This document shows positions 55,531 through 64,000 of a DNA stretch of 64,000 nucleotides, piece by piece. Numbering within the stretch: the first letter of the stretch is position 1; the number at the start of each line of letters is the position of its first letter. The position numbers and the translations under genes were made by a program. The notes under the pieces were generated by a model. That model saw only the letters and a list, made by a program, of their open reading frames with translations, ran no database searches and was not told the DNA's origin. This DNA is from Arthrobacter globiformis (lineage in GTDB: Bacteria; Actinomycetota; Actinomycetes; Actinomycetales; Micrococcaceae), in the NCBI RefSeq assembly GCF_030818015.1, contig NZ_JAUSZX010000001.1, forward strand, positions 2,976,001 to 3,040,000. Reading direction: 5' to 3'.

Positions 55531-55618
55531 ACACCTACTTTAGCGCACCACCATCGCCCTCCCGGCACCCCAAGCCCATGGGCACGCGTAGTTTGGATTT
55601 GGATGCAGACGCAGCGGA

Positions 55619-55748
55619 AGAGAGGAGGCCGCACCCCGCCAGGGTGTGGTGGGCACCGCGATGGGCCCCCGGCTGCGAGGGCCCCGACACGAGCTTGCGA
55701 GTGTCAGGGAGCAGCCGGGGACGGGCGGGCGGGTGCGGCCTCCTCTCT
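55619..55748. repeat. intergenic palindromic element, copy B
   Basis: Bounded by a perfect 18-bp inverted repeat (AGAGAGGAGGCCGCACCC at 55619-55636; complement at 55731-55748). Its core 55675-55701 matches 24 of 27 bases of copy A. It sits between the leuS leader and the end of glpK, where both genes' minus-strand context makes it a possible terminator for glpK. Confidence 0.65.
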
Positions 55749-55793
55749 GAAGCGTGAGGCAGGCCCTTGACAGCGGCGGCCCCTGCGGACCGG

Positions 55794-57308
55794 CTACCTC
55801 ACGTCCGCGTCGACCCAGTCCATGGACTTGGTGACCGCTTTCCTCCAGAGGCGCAGCTGCCGGTCCCGCTCCTCCGTATCCATGTTCGGTTCCCAGCGCT
55901 TGTCCTCGGACCAGTTGGCGGACAGCTCCCCGAGGTCCTTCCAGAAGCCGACGGCGAGGCCCGCCGCGTACGCCGCACCCAGCGCCGTGGTTTCCACCAC
56001 CTTCGGGCGGATGACCGGCACGCCGAGGATGTCCGCCTGGAACTGCATGAGGGCATCGTTGGCGACCATCCCGCCGTCGACCTTCAGTTCCGTCAGCGGA
56101 ACGCCCGAGTCGGCGTTGACAGCATCCAAAACCTCGCGGGTCTGGAAGGCTGTGGCCTCGAGCGCGGCCCTGGCGATGTGGCTCTTATTAACGAATCTGG
56201 TCAGGCCGACGATGGCGCCCCGGGCGTCCGAGCGCCAGTAGGGCGCGAAGAGTCCGGAGAACGCGGGGACGATGTACACGCCGCCGTTGTCCTTGACCGA
56301 GGCGGCGAGGGACTCCACCTCGGGGGCGCTGCTGATCATGTTCAGGTTGTCGCGCAGCCACTGGATGAGCGAACCGGTGACGGCGATCGAGCCTTCCAGC
56401 GCGTAGTGCGGTGCCGCGTCCCCAAGCTTGTAGCCGACGGTGGTCAGCAGTCCGTTCTTGGAGTGCACGATCTCCTCGCCGGTGTTGAAGATCAGGAAGC
56501 ATCCGGTGCCGTAGGTGTTCTTCGCTTCACCGGTCTCAAACGCAGCCTGGCCGAAGGTGGCCGCCTGCTGGTCGCCCAGGATACCCGCCACCGGGACCTC
56601 CCGCAGCAGCTGCGAGGTGTGCACCGTGCCGTAGACCTCGGAGGAGGACTTGATGGCGGGCATCATGGTCGCCGGAACACCAAAGATGCCGAGGATCTCC
56701 TCGTCCCACTGCAGCGTGTCGAGGTCCATGAACATGGTCCTCGAAGCGTTGGTGACATCGGTGACGTGCACTCCGCCATCCACGCCGCCGGTGAGGTTCC
56801 ACAGCACCCAGCAGTCGGTATTGCCGAAGACCAGATCCCCGGCCTCGGCCTTCTCCCGTGCACCGTCGACGTTGTCCAGGATCCACTTGATCTTGGTTCC
56901 GGAGAAGTACGTGGCCAGCGGCAGCCCGACCTTCTGCTTGAACCGGTCCGCTCCCCCGTCCTTCGCCAGTTCGTCGACGATCGGCTGGGTGCGTGTGTCC
57001 TGCCACACGATCGCGTTGTAGATCGGCTTGCCGGTGGTCTTGTCCCAGACCACCGCTGTTTCGCGCTGGTTGGTGATGCCGACGGCGGCGATGTCGTGCC
57101 GGGTCAGGTTCGCCTTGGACAGGGCCGAGCCGATGACCTCGCGGGTGTTGTCCCAGATCTCCGCAGGATCGTGCTCCACCCAGCCGGCCTGCGGGAAGAT
57201 CTGCTCGTGTTCCATCTGGCCGGAGGACACGATGCTGCCGCTCTGGTCGAAGACGATGGCGCGGGTGCTGGTGGTGCCCTGGTCGATGGCAATTACGTAT
57301 TGGCTCAT
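55794..57308 (-). CDS. glpK: glycerol kinase
   Basis: A 504-residue FGGY-family kinase phosphorylating glycerol to sn-glycerol-3-phosphate. The N-terminal phosphate motif [21 protein letters not shown], the glycerol-site WQDTRT, and the C-terminal [24 protein letters not shown] (FGGY signature 2) are present. ATG with AAGGA 8 nt upstream. Last gene of glpD-glpF-glpK. Confidence 0.96.
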   Translation of the reverse strand: MSQYVIAIDQGTTSTRAIVFDQSGSIVSSGQMEHEQIFPQAGWVEHDPAEIWDNTREVIGSALSKANLTRHDIAAVGITNQRETAVVWDKTTGKPIYNAIVWQDTRTQPIVDELAKDGGADRFKQKVGLPLATYFSGTKIKWILDNVDGAREKAEAGDLVFGNTDCWVLWNLTGGVDGGVHVTDVTNASRTMFMDLDTLQWDEEILGIFGVPATMMPAIKSSSEVYGTVHTSQLLREVPVAGILGDQQAATFGQAAFETGEAKNTYGTGCFLIFNTGEEIVHSKNGLLTTVGYKLGDAAPHYALEGSIAVTGSLIQWLRDNLNMISSAPEVESLAASVKDNGGVYIVPAFSGLFAPYWRSDARGAIVGLTRFVNKSHIARAALEATAFQTREVLDAVNADSGVPLTELKVDGGMVANDALMQFQADILGVPVIRPKVVETTALGAAYAAGLAVGFWKDLGELSANWSEDKRWEPNMDTEERDRQLRLWRKAVTKSMDWVDADVR

Positions 57309-57408
57309 GATGACGTCCTTGTCGTTGTGCTTCGGTTTGATTCAGTTTGAACAGATGTGGTTATGGATATGGTTTCGAAACTAGGTGCCGTGGCTCAGGT
57401 GCCGCGCT

Positions 57409-58155
57409 TCAGGTGGCGGCCGTAAACACGATGGGCAGATACCCCACGAGGCCGGCCAGTGCGCCGCCAACGAGCGGGCCGACCACCGGGATCCAGGAGT
57501 AGCTCCAGTCGCTGGATCCCTTGCCCTTGATGGGCAGGACCGCGTGTGCGATGCGTGGCCCGAGGTCACGGGCGGGATTGATAGCGTAGCCGGTGGGTCC
57601 GCCCAGCGAGACACCGATGCCGACGACGAGAAGCGCCACCGCCAGCGGGCCAAGCCCCGACGGTGTTCCGCCGAAGGTTAGGATGACGAACACGAGCACG
57701 AAGGTGCCGATGATTTCCGTGATCAGGTTCCACGGCGTGGACCGGATCGCCGGGCCGGTGGAGAAGACGCCGAGTTTGTTCGCGGGCTCGGGTTCGGCGT
57801 CGAAGTGCTGCTTGTGCGCCAGCCAGGTCAGCACGGCGCCAAGGAACGCGCCGGTCAGCTCACCGCCGAAATATGTCAACGTGGAGGCAAAGTCCACCGG
57901 AACGCCCGCCGCGTACTCCGGCTTGCCGTTCACTAGAAGACCCAGCGTGACGGCAGGGTTCAGGTGCGAGCCCGACCTGGCGGCGACGTAGACACCGGCG
58001 AAGACGGCGATGCCCCATCCCCAGGTGACCATCAGGAACCCTCCGTTGTTGCCCTTCGTGCCTTTGAGCGCAACGTTGGCCACCACGCCGCAACCCAGCA
58101 GGGTCAGCATCGCGGTTCCGAATACTTCGGAAAGAAAAACCAATCCAAGAGACAT
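57409..58155 (-). CDS. glpF: glycerol uptake facilitator (aquaglyceroporin)
   Basis: A 248-residue MIP channel with six helices and both pore motifs: NPAVTLG (about residue 67) and NPARDLG (about 200). The Asp after the second NPAR is the position that distinguishes glycerol facilitators from water channels. It brings glycerol in by facilitated diffusion for GlpK. ATG with AGAGGAG upstream. Confidence 0.95.
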   Translation of the reverse strand: MSLGLVFLSEVFGTAMLTLLGCGVVANVALKGTKGNNGGFLMVTWGWGIAVFAGVYVAARSGSHLNPAVTLGLLVNGKPEYAAGVPVDFASTLTYFGGELTGAFLGAVLTWLAHKQHFDAEPEPANKLGVFSTGPAIRSTPWNLITEIIGTFVLVFVILTFGGTPSGLGPLAVALLVVGIGVSLGGPTGYAINPARDLGPRIAHAVLPIKGKGSSDWSYSWIPVVGPLVGGALAGLVGYLPIVFTAAT

Positions 58156-58213
58156 CTTTGACTCCTCTATTTTCTGTTGTCAGTCCTTCGCGTGTTTGAA
58201 GGACGGTTTCCCG

Positions 58214-59980
58214 CTAAGCGACGAGGCTGTGGACTTCGACGCCGTGATATCGCTTCAACACCTCCTGCGCGTGGTTGATCTCAGCGGCAACCCCTGCCGC
58301 ATCCCAGCCGAGCGGGCCGGCCAAGGCCTCGGCAACCTCGTTCAGAAGCTCCCCGGTGACCAGTCCGCGGAAGGCGAGCGATGTGCGCCGGATCAGGACG
58401 TCCACGAGATGGCCGATCTGTTCGTGGGCCGCCATGAAGTGCAGTTCCCTGACGCTCAGTTCGCGGGTGGAGCGCAGAAGGCGGTCGGGGCCGGCGTCGA
58501 GGTAGCTGATGACTTCCTCGGCACGGGTGCCGTACCTGGTGAGGAGGCCGGCGGTCCGGTCGGCGTCGCGGGTGGCGGTCATGTGCGCCTTGATCCACTT
58601 CTGGATTCCGGCTTCGCTCTCCGGGAACGCTGAGCCGCCGCCGATGGCGAGCTTCGCCGTCGAAATTTTCCGTTCCGTTCCCAGTTCGGCGAGGACGTCG
58701 TCGGCCAGGTGTTCGGCCAGGGCACGGAAGGTGGTCCATTTGCCGCCCACCAGGCTGAGCACGACGGCGCCGCTGCCGCCGGCTTCCGGCGCTCGCCGTT
58801 CGATGCGGTAGTCCCGCGACACGAACCCCGGCTGAGTTGCGTCGTGCCGCGGGAGCGGACGCACGCCCGAGAACGTGTAGACGATCTGGCCGCGGTTCAC
58901 GGTGATGTCAGGGAAGACGTGGCCAATGAGTTCGAAGAAGTAGTCGATCTCCTCGTCGGTGCAGACGGCGTCCTCCGCCATGTCGGCGTCGACGTCGGTG
59001 GTTCCCACCAGCACGCGGTCACCCATGGGGTAGATCAGAACGATCCGGCCGTCCGTATGTTCGAAGAAGATCTCTCGTCCCTTGCAGGCGGTGAGCAGGC
59101 CGGGGTGGTCAAGGACGATGTGTGAGCCCTTGGTTCCGCCCATGAACGTGGTTGGCGCGCCCATGGCCTGGTTGGTGAGGTCCACCCACGCGCCGGTGGT
59201 GTTGACGATGACGTCCGCGGTGAAGGTGAATTCCTTGCCCGTCAGTTCGTCCCGGAGCGTCGCGGTGCTGGAACCGTCTGCGTTGGACCCGACGGACGCC
59301 AGGGACAGGTAGTTGCTGGCCCGGCCGCCCGCCTTCTCGCCGTCCTGCAGGACATCCAGGGTGAGGCGCTCGGGATTGTGCACGGATGCGTCGAAGTAAG
59401 TGGCTGTGTATTTGATGCCGGGGTGCAGCATCGGGAGTTCGGCCAGCGCCTTCTGCCGTGTGCGGAACTGGTGGCGCGGGACGCTGCCGCCGTCGCGGGA
59501 GAAGGAGTCATAAAGGCTGAGTCCCAGCTTGATCAGGAACGCGCCGCGCTCCTTGGTCTTGCCCTGCTGCTTGTGGGTCAGAAACCGCAGGGGCGCGGCC
59601 AGGACACCGGAGAATGTGCTGAAGATTGGAATGGTGGTCTGAAGCGGCTTCACATAGTGGGGCGCGATCCGCAGGAGCCTGTTGCGCTCAACCACGGATT
59701 CCCGGACCAGGCGGAACTCGCCGTTTTCCAGATAACGGATGCCGCCGTGGATCATGTGCGACGAGGCACCGCTGGCGCCCTGGCAGTAGTCACCGCGCTC
59801 CACCAGCGCCACGTCGACGCCCTGCAGGGCGAGGTCGCGGAATGTTCCGACGCCGTTGATGCCGCCACCGATGATCAGGACCCGGGCGTTGGGCCGGCGG
59901 CGCAGCCGGGAAACGGACTCGCGCTCCGCGCCGCGGGCGGTAGCGCTGTTGGTATGGCCGGATGAATCCTTGAGTCCCAA
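58214..59980 (-). CDS. glpD: glycerol-3-phosphate dehydrogenase (FAD, respiratory)
   Basis: A 588-residue flavoprotein oxidising sn-glycerol-3-phosphate to dihydroxyacetone phosphate and passing electrons to quinone. The FAD-binding GGGINGVGTFRDLALQG is at about residue 37, SGASSHMIHGGIRYLE follows, and the C-terminal DAO_C domain covers the last about 130 residues. The start is TTG 59980 with AAAGGAG 5 nt upstream; the ATG at 60085 would begin inside the divergent promoter region. First gene of glpDFK. Confidence 0.95.
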   Translation of the reverse strand: MGLKDSSGHTNSATARGAERESVSRLRRRPNARVLIIGGGINGVGTFRDLALQGVDVALVERGDYCQGASGASSHMIHGGIRYLENGEFRLVRESVVERNRLLRIAPHYVKPLQTTIPIFSTFSGVLAAPLRFLTHKQQGKTKERGAFLIKLGLSLYDSFSRDGGSVPRHQFRTRQKALAELPMLHPGIKYTATYFDASVHNPERLTLDVLQDGEKAGGRASNYLSLASVGSNADGSSTATLRDELTGKEFTFTADVIVNTTGAWVDLTNQAMGAPTTFMGGTKGSHIVLDHPGLLTACKGREIFFEHTDGRIVLIYPMGDRVLVGTTDVDADMAEDAVCTDEEIDYFFELIGHVFPDITVNRGQIVYTFSGVRPLPRHDATQPGFVSRDYRIERRAPEAGGSGAVVLSLVGGKWTTFRALAEHLADDVLAELGTERKISTAKLAIGGGSAFPESEAGIQKWIKAHMTATRDADRTAGLLTRYGTRAEEVISYLDAGPDRLLRSTRELSVRELHFMAAHEQIGHLVDVLIRRTSLAFRGLVTGELLNEVAEALAGPLGWDAAGVAAEINHAQEVLKRYHGVEVHSLVA

Positions 59981-60055
59981 ATCTGCTCCTTTGGGTTTGG
60001 TTCGGAAAGGCTTGTTGCGGGCCGCGCACCGAAAGGTGCGGGGCCGTTCACCACT

Positions 60056-60085
60056 ATTGTTTGAATTATTGGAAAATGACGTCAA
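60056..60085 (-). promoter_or_regulatory. glpDFK promoter with candidate operator
   Basis: Minus strand: TTGACG (60085-60080), 18-bp spacer, AACAAT (60061-60056). The palindrome TGACGTCA (60077-60084) overlaps the -35 box and could be a binding site for the adjacent regulator. A CGCACC-TTTC-GGTGCG hairpin (60040-60025) lies in the 70-nt leader. Confidence 0.5.
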
Positions 60086-60119
60086 GCACTATGCACAAAC
60101 GTGCAGAACGGAAGGATGC

Positions 60120-61082
60120 ATGCCCCGTCCCCGCCACTCCGAAGCGCTGCGCGCCGCCCAGCTGTACTACATGCAGGACCTCACCATGGACGCCATCGCC
60201 CGCGAATTGCGGACCTCCCGCTCCACGGTTTCCAGGCTCCTTTCAACCGCTCGGGAGACAGGCCTGGTGCAGATCCAGATCCGCAGTCCACTCGACACAG
60301 GGCCGGAGCTGGAGCGGCTGATCCGGACGCAGTACAAGGTGGATGTGCACGTGGTGCCCGTTCTGGACACGCTTAATGAGGCGGAGACGCTGGACCGCGT
60401 GGCCATGCAGGCGGCCCGCACCATCGGCCCCCTCGTGGACTCCAACGCGATCATCGGCGTGGCCTGGGGAGCCACCCTCAGCGCGGTGAGCCGGCACCTC
60501 ACGCGCAAGATCACCCACGACAGCGTGGTGGTGCAACTGAACGGGGCGGGCAACATGCAGACCACGGGCATCACCTACGCCAGCGACATCATGCGGCGCT
60601 TCGGCAGCGCCTACGGGGCGCGGGTTGAACAGTTTCCCGTGCCGGCCTTCTTCGACCATGCCGCCACCAAGACCGCGATGTGGAATGAGCGGAGCGTGCA
60701 ACGCATCCTCGACCTGCAGTCCCGCATGAGCATCGCGATCTTCGGCGTGGGCTCGGTGGATGCAGACTACCCCAGCCACGTCTACGCCGGCGGCTACCTC
60801 GACGAGGACGACCTGGCAACCCTGGCGAAGTCCGACGTCGTCGGGGACGTGGCCACGGTATTCTTCCGCGGCGACGGCTCCTCTGACGGCATCACCCTGA
60901 ATGAACGCTCCACGGGCCCGTCGCTGGACCAGCTCCGCCAGGTGCGCCGCCGGATCTGCGTCGTGTCCGGCGCGTCCAAGATCAACGGGCTCCGCGGAGC
61001 ACTGGTGGCCGGGCTGGCGACTGACTTGATCTTGGACGAGGCCTCGGCCCGGCGGCTCGTGAGCTTCGAAGGCGGGAACTGA
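60120..61082 (+). CDS. SorC/DeoR-type sugar-binding transcriptional regulator
   Basis: A 320-residue regulator: N-terminal sigma-70-region-4-like HTH (LYYMQDLTMDAIARELRTSRSTVSRLLSTARETGLVQI, residues about 15-52) and a C-terminal sugar-phosphate-binding domain (IIGVAWGATLSAVSRHL, FGVGSVDADYPSHVYAGGYLDEDDL, RRRICVVSGASKINGLRGALVAGL). The family binds phosphorylated sugars. Its divergent position next to glpDFK suggests that it controls glycerol catabolism with glycerol-3-phosphate or a related effector, instead of the usual GlpR. ATG with GGAAGG 4 nt upstream. Confidence 0.88.
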   Translation: MPRPRHSEALRAAQLYYMQDLTMDAIARELRTSRSTVSRLLSTARETGLVQIQIRSPLDTGPELERLIRTQYKVDVHVVPVLDTLNEAETLDRVAMQAARTIGPLVDSNAIIGVAWGATLSAVSRHLTRKITHDSVVVQLNGAGNMQTTGITYASDIMRRFGSAYGARVEQFPVPAFFDHAATKTAMWNERSVQRILDLQSRMSIAIFGVGSVDADYPSHVYAGGYLDEDDLATLAKSDVVGDVATVFFRGDGSSDGITLNERSTGPSLDQLRQVRRRICVVSGASKINGLRGALVAGLATDLILDEASARRLVSFEGGN

Positions 61083-61095
61083 AAAGGAGCACCGG

Positions 61096-61227
61096 TTCAA
61101 CGACATCCTGGTCACCGGCAGCGGCGACATCGCTGCTGGAGGCCGACCTCGTAGACCAGCTGAACCTTTCCTTTACCCACTCACCTTCGGAGCACCCGTC
61201 ACAGGCATCGACATCAGCGAAGGCTAG
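61096..61227 (+). pseudogene. decayed dihydrofolate-reductase-like (RibD C-terminal) remnant
   Basis: Fragments of a RibD_C/DHFR-like C terminus appear in three frames: FNDILVTGSGDIAA (from 61096), then LLEADLVDQLNLSF (from 61133), then LYPLTFGAPVTGIDISEG and a stop (61171-61227). Joined, they follow the family pattern D-I-x-V-x-GSG...LL..DLVD.L.L..YP...G. At least two frameshifts separate them, and the 5' part is gone. Probably a dead gene between the SorC regulator and the VOC gene. Confidence 0.5.
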
Positions 61228-61332
61228 CCGCGCCCTCGAAGCGTTATTCCAGGGGCCACTTTTCAAGGACCACCCAACGACAACCGGTGGGAAACTCTCG
61301 GAAAATCAGTGCAGCCATGCAAGGATGACCGC

Positions 61333-61695
61333 ATGAAAATCACCAGAGAGATCGTTGTGTTCGACGCCGCCGACCTTCCTGCCGAGAGCGCCTTCTGGGC
61401 CGGCCTGCTGGGAGGTACCGTGGACGCGGACGACGACTGGCACACGGTCAGTGTCGACGGGAAGCCGCGCCTGGGCTTTCAGCTTGCACCCAACCACGTG
61501 CCGCCGGAATGGCCCGACGGGAACCCGCAGCAGATCCACCTTGACCTGTACGTTGAGGACGTCGCGTCCGCCCACGATGAGGCCATGTCGCTCGGTGCAC
61601 GCCTGCTCAAGGCCGCGGAGGACATCACCTCCGCCGAGGGCTTCCAGGTGTACGCAGACCCTGCCGGCCACCCCTTCTGTCTCTGCTGGGGCTGA
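61333..61695 (+). CDS. VOC family protein
   Basis: A 120-residue single-domain glyoxalase-like protein (VVFDAADLPAESAFWAGLLGG ... HLDLYVEDVASAHDEAMSLGARLL ... VYADPAGHPFCLCWG). The terminal DPAGHPFCL is characteristic of this subgroup. Substrate unknown. ATG 61333 has AAGGA upstream; a GTG 24 nt earlier is possible. It follows the DHFR-like remnant, a neighbourhood often seen for antibiotic- or aldehyde-related enzymes, but no function follows from that. Confidence 0.8.
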   Translation: MKITREIVVFDAADLPAESAFWAGLLGGTVDADDDWHTVSVDGKPRLGFQLAPNHVPPEWPDGNPQQIHLDLYVEDVASAHDEAMSLGARLLKAAEDITSAEGFQVYADPAGHPFCLCWG

Positions 61696-61765
61696 ACCCC
61701 CGCAGGGCTGACACTGCGCCTGCCGGTCACACGCGTGGCGGCACGGTATCGGTAGAGTCGTATCC

Positions 61766-62635
61766 ATGACTACCTCACCCCGGCTCAGCCTGAACAACGG
61801 CGTGCTGATCGACCAGTTGGGTTTCGGGCTTTACAAGGTTCCGCCGAAAGACACCGCCAACCTGGTCGCGACTGCTCTGGAGGCCGGGTACCGGCATTTC
61901 GATACGGCGGCCATGTACGGGAACGAGTCCGGGGTGGCGCGGGGCCTGGTAGACCTATTCGCCACGGAAGCCGCCACCGGTGGTTCTGGCGAGGCGGCGC
62001 ACAGTACTTCCCGCGAGGATCTGTTCATCACCACCAAGGTCTGGAACGACGACCACGGCTACGACGCCACGCTGCGGGCCTTCGACAAGTCCATGATCAA
62101 CCTCGGCCTGGAATACGTGGACATGTACCTGATCCACTGGCCGTGCGCGAAGCGGGGACTTTTCCAGGAAACGTACCGCGCCATGGAGACGCTGTACCGC
62201 GAGGGAAAGGTGCGGGCCATCGGCGTGTCCAACTTCCAGCCGCAGCACCTGGACCAGCTGCTGGAGACAGCCGAGGTGGTGCCGGCCGTCAACCAGATCG
62301 AACTGCACCCGTGGCTGCAGCAGGCTGAGCTCCGGGAAAAGCACCGCGGGCTGGGAATCCTCACCGAAGCGTGGAGCCCCCTGGGCCGCGGCCAGGTGCT
62401 GGAGGATCCCGTCATCGGCGCCCTCGCGGCCGAGCACAAGGTGAGCGCCGCGCAGGTCATCCTGCGCTGGCAGGTGCAGCTGGGCAACGTCGCCATCCCG
62501 AAGGCAAGCTCTGCCGCCAGGATCCGTGAGAACCTCGACGTCTTCCAGTTCGAGCTCTCAGCCCTGGACATGGCTGACATCGAGGCCCTGGACCGCGGCC
62601 ACCGTACCGGCTCCCACCCCGACAACGTCAACTAG
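61766..62635 (+). CDS. aldo/keto reductase
   Basis: A 289-residue NADPH-dependent reductase of the AKR5-like group. Catalytic tetrad: Asp and Tyr in HFDTAAMYGNE (about residues 45-50), Lys in FITTKVWNDD (about 90), His in YLIHWP (about 125). The C-terminal IPKASSAARIRENLDVFQFEL contains the NADPH phosphate-binding segment. TAGAGT lies 7 nt before the ATG, so a leaderless start is likely. It may form a unit with the hydrolase that starts 13 nt after it. Confidence 0.93.
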   Translation: MTTSPRLSLNNGVLIDQLGFGLYKVPPKDTANLVATALEAGYRHFDTAAMYGNESGVARGLVDLFATEAATGGSGEAAHSTSREDLFITTKVWNDDHGYDATLRAFDKSMINLGLEYVDMYLIHWPCAKRGLFQETYRAMETLYREGKVRAIGVSNFQPQHLDQLLETAEVVPAVNQIELHPWLQQAELREKHRGLGILTEAWSPLGRGQVLEDPVIGALAAEHKVSAAQVILRWQVQLGNVAIPKASSAARIRENLDVFQFELSALDMADIEALDRGHRTGSHPDNVN

Positions 62636-62648
62636 GACTCCCCAACAG

Positions 62649-63578
62649 ATGAGAACAGCCGACTCCGAGCCCGCAACCGCACCGTCCTTCGTCAGCAGCG
62701 GACTCGCCGCCCGCACCCGGGCATCGACCGTGCAGCTGGCAGGCAGCAACATTGCCTACTGGGTCTACGAACCGGAAAAGACGACGGCTGATACGCGGAC
62801 CATCCTGGTCATCCACGGCTTCCGCGGCGACCACCACGGGCTGCTGCGGGTGGCCGACCAGCTGCCGGACATGCGCCTGATCATGCCGGACCTTCCTGGT
62901 TTTGGCAGCTCCGGGGCATTCACCAACGGTGCCCACAGCGTGGAACGCTACGGCCGGTTCATCAGCGACTTCATGGCGGCCCTCGGACTCGGGCCGGACA
63001 CCGTACTGCTGGGGCACTCGTTCGGCTCCATCGTGGCCGCCCACTTCGTTGCCGCCCATCCGGACGCCGTCCGCCCGCTCATACTGGTCAACCCCATTGC
63101 AGCGCCCGCGCTCGAAGGCCCCAAGGGCGTCATGACCCGGCTTGCCGTGCTGTACTACCGCCTCTCCGCGCGGCTCCCCCGCCCACTTGGCCTGGCCTTG
63201 CTCCGCAGCCCGCTCATCGTGCGGGTGATGAGCATGGCCATGGCGAAGACGAAGGACAAGGACCTGCTGCGGTTCATTCACGGGCAGCACCGCGCGTACT
63301 TCAGTGCGTTCGCAAACCGGGAGAGCCTGCTGGAATCCTTCACCGCGTCCGTCAGCAGCAACGTGGCCGAAGTCGCGCCCCAGCTCACCCTGCCCGTGCT
63401 GCTGGTCGCCGGCGAAAAGGACGAAATCGCCCTGCTGCGGGACCAGCACCGGCTTGCCGGGCTGCTCCCCGACGCAACGCTCGATGTCATCCCGGGCGTC
63501 GGCCACCTGATCCACTACGAAACGCCCGAACCTGCCGCAGGATTCATCCGCCGCTTCCTTAAGGACCACCCCGCGTGA
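62649..63578 (+). CDS. alpha/beta hydrolase
   Basis: A 309-residue hydrolase with oxyanion-hole VIHGFRGDHHG (about residue 55), nucleophile GHSFGS (about 120-125), an acidic residue in AGEKDEI (about 258) and catalytic histidine in GVGHLIHYE (about 285), the complete triad. A cap-like insertion (LAVLYYRLSARLPRP ...) lies between. Substrate unknown. Overlaps the glycosyltransferase start (GTGA), so the two are coupled. Confidence 0.88.
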   Translation: MRTADSEPATAPSFVSSGLAARTRASTVQLAGSNIAYWVYEPEKTTADTRTILVIHGFRGDHHGLLRVADQLPDMRLIMPDLPGFGSSGAFTNGAHSVERYGRFISDFMAALGLGPDTVLLGHSFGSIVAAHFVAAHPDAVRPLILVNPIAAPALEGPKGVMTRLAVLYYRLSARLPRPLGLALLRSPLIVRVMSMAMAKTKDKDLLRFIHGQHRAYFSAFANRESLLESFTASVSSNVAEVAPQLTLPVLLVAGEKDEIALLRDQHRLAGLLPDATLDVIPGVGHLIHYETPEPAAGFIRRFLKDHPA

Positions 63579-64000
63579 AGATACTCATCGACGCCCGGTT
63601 CACCCGGACGGACCACCACGACGGGATCAGCCGCTACGGCTCCAGCCTCATTGCCGCCGTCTCAAAGATCGCCGATGTGTCCATGCTCATCAGCGACCTC
63701 CGGCAACTGGCCCTGCTTCCCGACGTTCCGTACACGCTCATCAGCAGCCCGCTCTCCCCCGCCGAGCTCTTCGTGGCGCGGAAAGTCAATCAGCTCGGAG
63801 CGGATGTGGTGGTGTGCCCCATGCAGACCATGGGGACGTGGGGACGCAAGTACGGCCTGGTACTGACCCTGCACGACCTCATCTACTACGAACACCCGGC
63901 ACCGCCAGGCTTCCTGCCGGCCCCGGTGCGGATCCTGTGGCGCCTGTACCACAAGGCGTTCTGGCCCCAGCGGCTCCTGCTCAACCGTGCCGACGTCGTC
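63575..64000 (+). CDS. glycosyltransferase family 1/4-like, N-terminal part (partial)
   Basis: A 142-codon start of a longer gene that runs off the window. GTG overlaps the stop of the hydrolase. It begins KILIDARFTRTDHHDGISRYGSSLI, typical of GT-B glycosyltransferases (the acceptor-side Rossmann domain), with LGADVVVCPMQTMGTWGRKYGLVLTLHDLIYYEHP. Donor and acceptor cannot be determined. With the hydrolase it may belong to a cell-envelope or mannoside pathway. Confidence 0.8.
   Translation, partial: MKILIDARFTRTDHHDGISRYGSSLIAAVSKIADVSMLISDLRQLALLPDVPYTLISSPLSPAELFVARKVNQLGADVVVCPMQTMGTWGRKYGLVLTLHDLIYYEHPAPPGFLPAPVRILWRLYHKAFWPQRLLLNRADVV

Noticed and set aside
55381..55540. T-box riboswitch in front of leuS
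   Set aside because: I do not see the T-box antiterminator bulge consensus; the Leu leader ORF plus terminator explains the region better.

Overview
The window is high-GC actinobacterial chromosome. Gene content and order (trpD next to ctaE-qcrCAB, ctaCDF with erpA, hrcA-dnaJ-rsmE, phoH-ybeY-corC-era, comEA-comEC-holA, DUF222/HNH proteins) point to a Micrococcaceae member such as Arthrobacter or Pseudarthrobacter; the genus is an inference. I see no rRNA, tRNA, CRISPR array, insertion sequence or phage genes. It looks like core chromosome with a few accessory patches.

Layout. 1-4.6 kb: a PucR-type regulator (C-terminal end only), glutaminase, an amino-acid permease and a thiamine-diphosphate enzyme form one apparent operon. 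4.8-7.9 kb: two VOC proteins, a DUF3054 membrane protein, a stand-alone Lrp-type ligand domain and trpD. 8-17 kb: the respiratory block, ctaE-qcrC-qcrA-qcrB on + and ctaC-ctaD-ctaF on -, separated by a DasR/NagR-like GntR regulator and ptsH (HPr), with a DasR-type operator between those two. 17-29 kb: erpA, an M20 dipeptidase, DUF3043, pyrD, a hydrolase, recO-uppS, leuA with a leucine leader, an M13 peptidase and an LCP cell-wall ligase. 29-43 kb: phoH-ybeY-corC-era, a GerMN/Gmad2 lipoprotein, hrcA-dnaJ-rsmE under a CIRCE element, DUF3097, DUF4870, hemW, lepA, a PemK/MazF-like protein and rpsT. 43-52.8 kb: an unrecognised gene flanked by minisatellites, holA-comEC-comEA, an HNH/DUF222 protein with a truncated paralogue, and degV. 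52.8-64 kb: leuS with its own leucine leader and terminator, the glpD-glpF-glpK glycerol genes with a divergent SorC-family regulator, a decayed DHFR-like remnant, a VOC protein, an aldo-keto reductase, a hydrolase and the start of a glycosyltransferase.

The most interesting signals are regulatory. leuA and leuS are each preceded by a tiny ORF with a run of Leu codons (MRAELLLLSC... and MRAILLLS), and each ORF is followed by a terminator-like hairpin. The two leaders resemble each other at nucleotide level, which suggests one leucine-sensing attenuation device serving both leucine synthesis and leucyl-tRNA charging. Both leaders, and about nine ordinary genes, carry a -10 box (TANNNT, or CATAAT at ctaE) exactly 6 or 7 nt before an ATG/GTG. 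That is the signature of leaderless transcripts, and it fixes several start codons.

Other structure not explained by genes: two related intergenic palindromic elements (39201-39337 and 55619-55748), short tandem duplications sitting on stop codons, and 15-bp minisatellites beside the unrecognised gene. All calls come from reading the sequence; no database search was run.
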